Part shown: in pieces, positions 1-5,426 of the stretch
How positions within the stretch are numbered: position 1 is the stretch's first letter
Layout of the letters: every line of letters starts with the position of its first letter
Assembly (NCBI GenBank): GCA_013151315.1
Contig: JAADIN010000283.1
Location: 1 to 5,872, forward strand
Length of the DNA stretch: 5,872 nucleotides
Origin: Planctomycetota bacterium
GTDB lineage: Bacteria; Planctomycetota; Planctomycetia; Pirellulales; Lacipirellulaceae
Reading direction: 5' to 3'
Made by a program: the position numbers and the translations under genes
The notes under the pieces: model-generated
Told to the model about the DNA's origin: nothing
The model's input: only the letters and a program-made list of their open reading frames with translations
Databases searched by the model: none

Positions 1-74
1 GCCAAGTGCTCGACCTATTCAGCGAGCACGAATGCCGAAACTACTTCAAACACTGTGGCTACCGCTACTGCTAA
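1..74 (+). CDS. 3' end of an IS630-like transposase (partial)
   Basis: The reading frame is open from the left edge (first full codon at 3) to a TAA at 72-74. It encodes 23 residues ending ECRNYFKHCGYRYC. A terminal block of this kind (Glu-Cys-x-Asn-Tyr-Phe-x-x-x-Gly-Tyr close to the stop) is typical of IS630/Tc1-type DDE transposases from planctomycetes and cyanobacteria, where it closes the C-terminal domain after the catalytic Asp/Glu. The DDE residues would lie left of the window, so whether the gene is intact cannot be judged. No inverted repeat marking the right end of the element was recognised just after the stop. The call rests on a short tail only. The neighbouring IS256 relic and tRNA fragment fit an insertion-prone region. 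Confidence 0.5.
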   Translation, partial: QVLDLFSEHECRNYFKHCGYRYC

Positions 75-528
75 ATGAAGAACGCACTAGTCGCGCTCGA
101 TATCGATTGCTTCTACGACGTGAGGTGTGGGAAGCAGAAAAGAAAAATTGGAACAGAATTGGAACCAAATTGGCTATTTAAGTGCTATGTGGGTGCAATT
201 CGCTTGCCATGCCGAAACTCAAAAAGTGCTTAAATACAGGCATTTTTTCCCAAATGTCACGTGTGTCCAATACAACTGAAACCTAAAAAGGGTGGACTTG
301 GAGTCCAGTGGGAGGGAACTCCCTCGCAGAATGACACACGGAAAGAGTTTGTTTTCGTTGCAAAAATCCAGTTCTTGCGAATCTGACCAAAATCTGACAC
401 GCTTGGGGCCATGCAAGCCCCATATTGGCGACATTTGGATGCCGTAACCAAAATGCCTCGATCGGTGTCCTCTCCGCGTTTCACACCCAATTGTCCTGTA
501 AGTGCCATGTTGTTAAGATATTTTTTTT
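75..528. other. Gene-free, hairpin-rich spacer of lower GC
   Basis: No convincing gene is visible on either strand; the short open frames lack recognisable motifs and start signals. The stretch is richer in A+T than the sugar genes. It carries perfect small stem-loops at 293-307 (6-bp stem, 3-nt loop), 310-323 (5-bp stem, GGAA loop) and 404-422 (6-bp stem, 7-nt loop). An 8-bp stem pairing 260-267 with 333-340 encloses the first two hairpins. The octamer AATCTGAC is repeated at 380-387 and 391-398, and a T8 run lies at 521-528. This could be the end region of a decayed mobile element or a structured RNA; the sequence alone does not decide. Confidence 0.5.
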
Positions 529-583
529 GTGGATTTAGGTTCCAGTTCCTTCGGGAGTGCCGGTTCGACTCCTGTCATCCCTA
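529..583 (+). tRNA. tRNA-Leu(UAG) 3'-half fragment (pseudo-tRNA, possible att site)
   Basis: From 529 the sequence follows the 3' half of a bacterial leucine tRNA. The anticodon stem is 529-533/541-545 (4 of 5 pairs) around the loop TTTAGGT (534-540), with anticodon TAG at 536-538. The long class II variable arm follows at 546-558 with a TTCG turn. The T stem is 559-563/571-575 (4 of 5, one G-U) with loop TTCGACT (564-570). The acceptor 3' strand CATCCCT and discriminator A end at 583; the next bases are CTT, not CCA. No matching 5' acceptor strand (AGGGATG) or D-arm is found upstream, so this cannot be a working tRNA. Homology starting at the anticodon stem and running to the tRNA 3' end is the usual extent of a tRNA-targeted integrase attachment core. 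A displaced or duplicated att fragment is therefore the likeliest origin. Confidence 0.72.
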
Positions 584-598
584 CTTGTTGGTAGCAAA

Positions 599-759
599 CA
601 ACTTACTGAAATGTTTCAATGGGAAGTGGGACGTCTGCTGGCCTGCTACGACTTTCCCGCTCTACGACTTTCCCGCCGAGCATTGGAAACGCCAGCCCAA
701 TCAAGAGCACCTTTGCCATCGTGCGTCTGCGGACCAAGAAGACCAAGGAAGCTGCCTGA
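599..759 (+). pseudogene. IS256-family (Mutator-type) transposase remnant, frameshifted
   Basis: Pieces of one conserved C-terminal block of IS256/Mutator transposases appear in three frames. Frame A (599-660) reads RLLACYDFP. Frame B (663-689) reads YDFPAEHWK. Frame C (691-756) reads SPIKSTFAIVRLRTKKTKE, closed by TGA at 757-759. In intact family members this region runs as YDFPAEHW, about seven residues, then NPIESTFATVRxRTxxTKG. The A-to-B shift comes from a tandem duplication: a 15-bp stretch at 646-660 is repeated exactly at 662-676 with a 16-bp period. The B-to-C shift fits a loss of about 11 nt between the Trp and Pro-Ile codons. The usual Glu of the NPIES motif is Lys. The DDE N-terminal domain and the true C-terminus are absent. 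The element is dead; the identification is firm although the stretch is short. Confidence 0.8.
646..676 (+). repeat. 16-bp-period tandem duplication in the transposase relic
   Basis: CTACGACTTTCCCGC occurs at 646-660 and again, unchanged, at 662-676 with one base between. It duplicates the codons for Tyr-Asp-Phe-Pro of the transposase block and causes a +1 frameshift. The identical copies suggest the duplication is recent compared with the decay of the rest of the relic. Confidence 0.9.
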
Positions 760-842
760 AATTCCAAAATCCTATCCATAGGTTCTTGCAATAGCATGCA
801 TTTCCACACGAATGCGGGCGGAACCCTCTATTCCCCCGTGAT

Positions 843-1769
843 TCATTTCATCTCCGTATCAACCACTCCAATCCCCTCACGATAATAACTAAACCTAACA
901 TTCGGATGATCCGCCAGTAGCGACATTGGCACCGAACTGTCGGGAATCTGCTTGCTGATCATCAGCGCCGTCAGACGAATCCCAAAAGGGTTGTCGTGAT
1001 AGCCCGGATGCCAAATCGAAACGCAGTCGCTCTTCCAGGTTTCCACAGGTCCCACCGTCGCCGCACAAGTCGGCACCAACGGAATGTACCCGCCGCCCGA
1101 AGTTCGGGCATTCTGAATGACCGTCAACGGATGCAAATCGGTAACGCGCGTCTTCAGTTGCCGATATTCTTCTGGCGTGGGCGGCGCGTCCTTGTAGTCG
1201 CCTTCCCGCCGGACAGGATCGTTAAACGCCCAGTGTTTGACCTCTCCCTGGCCCCCTTGCATCAATAGACAACGCACGTCGTCGTAGCTTTTGGAGTATT
1301 CGTCCAGATTGGTCGGGAAATGAATATTCGCCGCCGGCATCAGGAGCTCGGGCCGAATGCGATCGAAACAAAGCTCCATGTCGGCCTTCGCGAACGAAAG
1401 CGGATGGTCGGTCGAAACCGGTTTTCCGTCTTCGATCCATTCATCCATGCCCCAAAAATGGGCGTCATGCAGCTTGATGTCCAGCGCGTTGACCATCTGC
1501 GCAACCAATGGCAACTGGTCGGTTGGACCAATTGGGCCACAAATGCCGACCGGATTGTCCGGCGTCGCCTGTTGCCAAACACGAAGGTATTCCAAAGCCT
1601 CGGCGCAATAAAACTCGCGAAGGCTATCGTACATTGTCACTTCGAATCCATCGCGCGAGAGCTGCTCGATATCTTTGGGAGTGAGCTGCGCAGCCTCCTT
1701 CAGGATTTCCTCGTCCAGGGTCGTATAGTCCCACCAATCGGGGGCCACTTTGCTCAAGGGTCGTGCCAT
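843..1769 (-). CDS. Glucosamine-6-phosphate deaminase (NagB)-like sugar-phosphate isomerase
   Basis: A 308-residue cytosolic protein of the NagB/6-phosphogluconolactonase superfamily (E. coli NagB has 266). NagB enzymes convert glucosamine-6-phosphate to fructose-6-phosphate and ammonia. The active-site block FWGMDEW (105-111) matches the NagB FNMDEY motif, with Asp109 at the position of catalytic Asp72. GGQGEVKHWAFNDP (172-185) aligns with NagB GVGNDGHIAFNEP: His179 matches His143, Asp184 replaces Glu148, and Val177 replaces Asp141. The loss of Asp141 and the divergent phosphate loop around GPIGPTDQ (79-85) mean that true deaminase activity is doubtful; an isomerase or a different sugar substrate is possible. 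The ATG at 1769 is preferred: GGAG lies 11 nt upstream, while the longer open frame would overlap the preceding gene. It begins 4 nt after the PIG-L gene, so both are probably cotranscribed. Family is fairly sure, substrate unknown. Confidence 0.82.
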   Translation of the reverse strand: MARPLSKVAPDWWDYTTLDEEILKEAAQLTPKDIEQLSRDGFEVTMYDSLREFYCAEALEYLRVWQQATPDNPVGICGPIGPTDQLPLVAQMVNALDIKLHDAHFWGMDEWIEDGKPVSTDHPLSFAKADMELCFDRIRPELLMPAANIHFPTNLDEYSKSYDDVRCLLMQGGQGEVKHWAFNDPVRREGDYKDAPPTPEEYRQLKTRVTDLHPLTVIQNARTSGGGYIPLVPTCAATVGPVETWKSDCVSIWHPGYHDNPFGIRLTALMISKQIPDSSVPMSLLADHPNVRFSYYREGIGVVDTEMK

Positions 1770-1773
1770 GGGA

Positions 1774-2541
1774 TTACTTTGCTCCAAAAAGTTCAGTGAG
1801 TAAATCAAACGTAGGGTAAGGATGTCCAAGATGCTGAGTAAACGCCTCGGCGTGCTCCACTCCGAGTTCTGCGCCACGTGATCCGCTGTGCCGTTTCATC
1901 GCCTCGACATATTCATCCATGCCATGATGGGCACGAAGCCACTCGCGCTGCGAGGCGTGGCAAACAAGCATCTCGGTCTTGCGGTCGTACTGCTCGGTCA
2001 CTTCGACGAGACAAGTCGGCTGAGCCACCTCGCCAGTGTACGGATTCACCGCGCCAATCGGGTCGCAGTAATAGAGCCAAGGAATCGCCGAGCCTTCGAT
2101 CCGTGGCAACTTCGAGGCATTGGGAATCGGATAGGCAAACGCTGCCCGGCGGGCCAACAAATGCGTCTGCTCATGGTCGAGCATGTAGTCAAGCCGAGGA
2201 TGGGCAAACACGAGCGTGGGGGCTACCTTTCGAAAAAGATCGATCGCCTTTTTTCCTGATTCACGGTCGAAGACCACATTCGCGTCCCGCTCCTCCAGGC
2301 AGTGATAGGTTGCCCCAATCACTGCGGCTGCCGCAGCTCCTTCCGCTCGGCGAATCTCCGCAATTTCGTCCTGCGAGAGGTCTACCGTCCCACAGTCGCC
2401 CGGCGTGGCGGTCGCGATATGAACTTCCCAACCCGCATCGGCCAGTCGGCATAGCGTACCGCCGCAGATGAGCTCGGCATCGTCGGGATGGGCCAGCAGC
2501 GACAGGGCGACGCGGCGATCAGGCATCTTTTGTTCTGACAA
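1774..2541 (-). CDS. PIG-L/LmbE-family zinc N-deacetylase
   Basis: A 255-residue protein of the PIG-L (LmbE/MshB/BshB) family of zinc-dependent deacetylases, which remove the acetyl group from N-acetylglucosamine-type moieties. The signature LLAHPDDAE lies at 15-23; by analogy with MshB, His18 and Asp21 bind zinc and Asp20 acts as general base. LDHEQTH (121-127) supplies the third zinc-ligand region, His123 or His127. The C-terminal part has a conserved-looking CHASQREWLR and AEAF segment. No signal peptide or membrane segment is visible, so it should act in the cytosol on a small molecule. The first start is TTG at 2541, with GAGG 6 nt upstream; an ATG five codons later (2526) has no clear ribosome-binding site. 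It is the first gene of a minus-strand pair with the NagB-like gene, which suggests a deacetylated amino sugar passes to that enzyme. Confidence 0.88.
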   Translation of the reverse strand: MSEQKMPDRRVALSLLAHPDDAELICGGTLCRLADAGWEVHIATATPGDCGTVDLSQDEIAEIRRAEGAAAAAVIGATYHCLEERDANVVFDRESGKKAIDLFRKVAPTLVFAHPRLDYMLDHEQTHLLARRAAFAYPIPNASKLPRIEGSAIPWLYYCDPIGAVNPYTGEVAQPTCLVEVTEQYDRKTEMLVCHASQREWLRAHHGMDEYVEAMKRHSGSRGAELGVEHAEAFTQHLGHPYPTFDLLTELFGAK

Positions 2542-2583
2542 AGCGAACCTCGGAGGGTTATCGAAGGGGTGCCGAAGTGGTAC

Positions 2584-2611
2584 ATTCTATCGCAATCGAT
2601 CTGCCACACAA
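2584..2611 (-). promoter_or_regulatory. Candidate sigma70-type promoter for the PIG-L/NagB-like pair
   Basis: On the minus strand TTGTGT (2606-2611) and TAGAAT (2584-2589) are separated by 16 bp. The -10 matches TATAAT at 5 of 6 positions, the -35 at only 3 of 6. Transcription would start near 2577, leaving a leader of about 36 nt before the TTG start. The site sits in the 96-bp spacer between the divergent pairs. No equally good plus-strand promoter was seen there. This is a motif match only. Confidence 0.3.
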
Positions 2612-2637
2612 GCAATTCCTGAAAGAGTTCCCCCAGC

Positions 2638-3660
2638 ATGCCGGAAGCAATCAAAACACTTGATACGAAACTCGAACGAATCCTCGCAGACCCTTCCTGC
2701 GACGATTTTATCCTTGCCGACGCCAAGGATGCCGACATGGCCTTCGGCATGGCTTCGCCCGGGGCCAATTCGCCTGAAGACGACGCCGCAGGCCGCTTCA
2801 AAACGCTTGGCCAATATCGCGAGCAGGTCCGTCAAAACGTCGAGCAAGGTCTGCTCGACATCATGCTCATGAGCGCCAGCACGAGCGAAGTGCTGACGAT
2901 CAACGAAAAACTGTTCGCCGACAACGCCATCACGCCTGCGGTACGGATGAACGACACGACCGACATCTGGTCGGCCGCCGGTGCCAACTATCGCAGCCAC
3001 CCCGCGCTGCCGTTTCGCTCGGCGCTAGTCGACCATGCTGCCTGCGGGAAGCTCGATACGACGGGTGACTCGCCTCGATGCGGCGTCGACCTGGGCCTCT
3101 ATTCGATCACTTTCAACAACTGTGCCGACTACGATTCCGAAACGCTCAACGCCTATCGCGAGTTTCGCATCGAAGCCGAGCTCACCGGTTTCCGCCACTT
3201 CCTCGAAGTCTTCGACCCCAACTGCATGCAAGCATCGGTCGACGACCTCGGTCGATTCATGAACGACAGCATCGCCCGCACCCTGGCCGGCGTTGTCGAA
3301 AGTGGCCGGCCCATCTTTCTAAAAATCGCTTACCACGGCCCCGCAGCGATGGAACAATTGGTCGAGTACGATCGTTCGGTCGTCGTCGGCATTCTCGGCG
3401 GAGCTTCTGGCACCACGCTCGACGCATTCCATCAACTTTGGGAAGCGAAAAAATATGGTGCTCGCGTTGCCCTCTATGGACGCATGATTAACAACAGCGA
3501 ACATCAACTCACTTTCATTCAGCACCTGCGCTGGATAGCTGACGGCGAAATCCAAGACCCGGCCGAAGCGGTCAAATCGTATCACGGCGAACTGCAAAAG
3601 CTTGACATCGCGCCGTATCGCCCACTGGATGACGACCTCAAAAGTACGGCCACGTCATGA
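2638..3660 (+). CDS. Class I aldolase-like TIM-barrel protein
   Basis: A 340-residue soluble protein with the strand pattern of a DeoC/LacD/FbaB-type class I aldolase barrel. Visible elements are FILADAKDADM (24-34) as an early strand, FRHFLEVFD (185-193), and RPIFLKIAYHG (224-234) with Lys229 as a candidate Schiff-base lysine. VVVGILGGASGTT (248-260) and ARVALYGRMIN (275-285) follow as the last two phosphate-binding strands. Such enzymes cleave sugar phosphates into three-carbon products. An AAGAG ten bases or so before the ATG is a possible ribosome-binding site, and there is no other start nearby. It is divergent from the PIG-L gene and precedes the PfkB kinase on the same strand, which fits the last step of a sugar-degradation route. 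The family was inferred from fold-level patterns rather than a signature I recognise with certainty; substrate and even aldolase activity are open. Confidence 0.6.
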   Translation: MPEAIKTLDTKLERILADPSCDDFILADAKDADMAFGMASPGANSPEDDAAGRFKTLGQYREQVRQNVEQGLLDIMLMSASTSEVLTINEKLFADNAITPAVRMNDTTDIWSAAGANYRSHPALPFRSALVDHAACGKLDTTGDSPRCGVDLGLYSITFNNCADYDSETLNAYREFRIEAELTGFRHFLEVFDPNCMQASVDDLGRFMNDSIARTLAGVVESGRPIFLKIAYHGPAAMEQLVEYDRSVVVGILGGASGTTLDAFHQLWEAKKYGARVALYGRMINNSEHQLTFIQHLRWIADGEIQDPAEAVKSYHGELQKLDIAPYRPLDDDLKSTATS

Positions 3661-3670
3661 CAGAAAATCC

Positions 3671-3703
3671 CCCTCCCTTTTTAGAGGCAGGCTAAGGGGA
3701 GGG
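3671..3703. repeat. Hairpin between the aldolase-like and kinase genes
   Basis: Ten base pairs with one G-U join 3671-3680 (CCCTCCCTTT) to 3694-3703 (AAGGGGAGGG) across a 13-nt loop, starting 11 nt after the aldolase stop. No T-run follows (TTCTGCG), so a rho-independent terminator is unlikely. It may attenuate transcription, protect the upstream mRNA end, or be a dispersed CCCTCCC-type repeat. The rest of the 110-bp spacer up to 3770 shows no clear promoter. Confidence 0.55.
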
Positions 3704-3770
3704 TTCTGCGTCGGGACAAAGCGTCAAGCATCCTCACATCGAAAAACACTCATCAAAACCTGAAAGCTGC

Positions 3771-4925
3771 ATGCCCTCCGCAACTCCCAAAATTGTGGTC
3801 GCAGGACATATCTGTCTCGACATCATTCCGACGTTTGCCGGTGACGGCGGCGGCCAGATCGAGCCGGGAAGGCTCTACCTGATGGGACCCGCCATCTGTG
3901 CCACCGGCGGGGCGGTCTCCAATACGGGTTTGGCTCTGCACCAACTGGGCGTCGCCACGAAGCTTATCGGCAAAGTCGGCAACGACCTCTTTGGCGGCGA
4001 GGTGCTAAACATCTTACGCCGTTACGGGCCAACCTTAGCCGACGGAATGGTGGTTGCCGAGGGCGAAAGCACCAGCTATTCAGTCGTCATCAGTCCGCCG
4101 GATGTCGATCGGTCGTTTTTGCATAGCCCTGCTGCCAACGATACCTTCCGAGCAGAAGATGTCGCGGATGCAGCCCTCACCGGCGCACGCCTGTTTCATT
4201 TCGGCTACCCACCGATCATGCAGGAATTTTATACCGATGGCGGCGAGCAAATGAGCCAACTTTTTCAGCGGGCGAAGAGCCAAGACGTGCTCACCTCGCT
4301 CGACATGGCCATGCCCGACCCCAATTCTATCGCGGGGCGCTCCGACTGGATCGCTTGGCTAGAAAAGGTATTGCCTTCGGTCGACATTTTTCTGCCGAGC
4401 ATCGACGAAATACAACTCATGCTCCGCCGCGACCTCGACCAACCTGTCGACGCAGCCCTGCTGCACGAGCTAGCCAATCAACTGCTAGCCATGGGAGCCG
4501 GCGTGGTCGTTCTCAAGCTAGGAGACCAAGGCCTTTACCTAAAAAGCGGCGAGACAGACCGCTTACCCGAGTCGTGGAAAAACCGGGAACTCCATACCCC
4601 TTGCTTCCAGGTCGACGTCGTAGGAACCACTGGCGCCGGCGACTGCACGATCGCCGGCTTCCTCGCCGCGGTAGTCGACGGCGCGAATCCACCGGAAGCT
4701 CTTGTCGACGCGGTAGCCGTCGGTGCCTGCAACGTAGAAGTCGCCGACGCCACGAGCGGCATTCGCCCCATCTCAGAAGTGCGCAACCGAATCCAATCCG
4801 GCTGGAAGCGTCACCCCGCTATCATTGATTCCCACGGCATCGACTCCCACGGCATCGATTCTCCCGGCTGGACCTGGGACGAGGCGTCCGGCGTTTGGGC
4901 TGGGCCGAAAGACGGCGAGGGGTAA
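3771..4925 (+). CDS. PfkB/ribokinase-family carbohydrate kinase
   Basis: A 384-residue cytosolic sugar kinase that would transfer phosphate from ATP to a sugar or sugar phosphate. The N-terminal strand IVVAGHICLDIIP (8-20) holds the substrate-binding Asp17. PfkB signature 1 covers GGAVSNTGLALHQLG to KVGNDLFGG (46-76). A DVDRSFLHSPAAND stretch (111-124) matches the usual DGxRxFLHxxGAN lid region. LPSIDEIQLML (208-218) corresponds to the NxxE-like segment. Signature 2, VVGTTGAGDCTIAGF (283-297), carries the anion hole and the catalytic base Asp291. The core ends near 345; an additional tail of about 40 residues contains three IDSHG-type repeats and a WTWDEASGVWAG segment. The ATG at 3771 has only a weak upstream AAAG. 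It follows the aldolase-like gene by 110 bp on the same strand. Family is certain; the substrate cannot be read. Confidence 0.93.
   Translation: MPSATPKIVVAGHICLDIIPTFAGDGGGQIEPGRLYLMGPAICATGGAVSNTGLALHQLGVATKLIGKVGNDLFGGEVLNILRRYGPTLADGMVVAEGESTSYSVVISPPDVDRSFLHSPAANDTFRAEDVADAALTGARLFHFGYPPIMQEFYTDGGEQMSQLFQRAKSQDVLTSLDMAMPDPNSIAGRSDWIAWLEKVLPSVDIFLPSIDEIQLMLRRDLDQPVDAALLHELANQLLAMGAGVVVLKLGDQGLYLKSGETDRLPESWKNRELHTPCFQVDVVGTTGAGDCTIAGFLAAVVDGANPPEALVDAVAVGACNVEVADATSGIRPISEVRNRIQSGWKRHPAIIDSHGIDSHGIDSPGWTWDEASGVWAGPKDGEG
4824..4868 (+). repeat. In-frame 15-bp tandem repeat, three copies, in the kinase tail
   Basis: Units at 4824-4838, 4839-4853 and 4854-4868 encode IDSHG, IDSHG and IDSPG. 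The first two units differ at two third-codon positions; the third also carries changes that turn His into Pro. The 15-bp period keeps the frame. Replication slippage is the likely origin, and copy number may vary between strains. Confidence 0.9.
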
Positions 4926-4990
4926 AACCACTCCGTCCATTTCAGCTACTTCCCTATCCAGCGATCTCGCCCCCTCTCTTGGGTTTTTGC

Positions 4991-5016
4991 CCCACATCTC
5001 CTGTGGGAGTTCTTTT
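4991..5016 (+). terminator. Possible intrinsic terminator after the kinase gene
   Basis: CCCACA (4991-4996) pairs with TGTGGG (5002-5007) across a 5-nt loop, followed by AGTTCTTTT. The stem is short and the T-tract is interrupted. It lies 66 nt after the kinase stop, the right side for ending the plus-strand pair. Confidence 0.35.
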
Positions 5017-5162
5017 GCCCTGGTGTTTTGTGCCAAAAGGACGAAACGGGCTTCTTGGTTTGAGGGTTCGCTCTGGCATGGCCGCATTTTTGGTGGCATG
5101 AGTTTAGGCAGAAAAACGCGATGTGGGGTTGAGGTGACAAAAGGGTTGGGAATTGCGAGTCC

Positions 5163-5233
5163 AGAGTAGCACGCCTCTTCGAGTCGTGTTTGCTGATAAC
5201 GACACGACACGACTCGGAGAGGCGTGCCACTCT
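5163..5233. repeat. 71-bp near-perfect palindrome (27-bp arms)
   Basis: Arm 5163-5189 pairs with arm 5207-5233: 25 Watson-Crick pairs, one G-U (5179/5217) and one A-C mismatch (5168/5228), around a 17-nt loop at 5190-5206. The arm cores are CACGCCTCT and CGAGTCGTGT. There is no adjacent T-run of the classical type. A stem this long and GC-rich suggests a REP-like or MITE-like dispersed palindrome that can also stop transcription in both directions. Confidence 0.88.
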
Positions 5234-5315
5234 TTGCGCGATGGAAATTATCGCTTATTGAAAGGGCGATTGTGAGTGTTTTTTTTGGCCATGCTGCGTG
5301 GCACGTAACCCACAC

Positions 5316-5388
5316 ATGGCCCCGCCCTCTGGGCGGGGAAAAACCGGTCGCCGGTCGTTTTACGTTTCCACCCAGAGGGTGGGGCTAT
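5316..5388. repeat. GC-rich nested palindrome (18-bp arms plus inner hairpin)
   Basis: Arm 5316-5333 pairs with 5371-5388 over 18 positions, 16 Watson-Crick and two G-U (5318/5386 and 5324/5380). Inside, ACCGG (5343-5347) and CCGGT (5351-5355) form a second stem with a TCG loop. The two G-U pairs mean both arms read alike on one strand sense, a sign of RNA-level folding or of independent drift of repeat arms. It sits 82 bp right of the 71-bp palindrome. Confidence 0.88.
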
Positions 5389-5426
5389 ATGACAGTTGCT
5401 GTTGCATAATACCGCCGATAGAATGA

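Larger units (their letters stand above)
4926..5426. other. Gene-poor spacer with several large hairpins
   Basis: No supported gene lies between the kinase stop and the coding remnant at 5427. Open frames on both strands here have no family motifs and run through the palindromes. Besides the listed hairpins there is a weak 5-bp stem (5250-5254/5266-5270) followed by a T8 run at 5279-5286, possibly a poor terminator. The stretch 5017-5160 holds nothing I can name. Confidence 0.6.

Noticed and set aside
219..508. Two overlapping minus-strand ORFs of 71 and 83 codons
   Set aside because: They run through the hairpin-rich spacer, have no recognisable motif or ribosome-binding site, and have low-complexity composition.
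529..583. Exon of an intron-containing tRNA-Leu
   Set aside because: The anticodon stem 5' strand is contiguous with the loop, so there is no split at the usual group I intron site, and no 5' half was found upstream.
411..794. 127-codon plus-strand ORF
   Set aside because: It joins spacer, tRNA fragment and parts of the transposase relic in the wrong frame; only FPAEHWK is genuine.
1770..1877. 36-residue N-terminal extension of the NagB-like frame
   Set aside because: It overlaps the end of the PIG-L gene, and a GGAG site precedes the internal ATG at 1769.
2589..2600. Operator-like ATCG-N4-CGAT palindrome in the divergent spacer
   Set aside because: The 4-bp arms are too short to support an operator call, and no regulator gene is in the window.
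4773..5315. 180-codon minus-strand ORF
   Set aside because: It overlaps the kinase 3' end antisense and runs across the 71-bp palindrome; no family motif.
5163..5388. CRISPR array
   Set aside because: There are two different palindromes, not regularly spaced identical repeats, and no cas genes.
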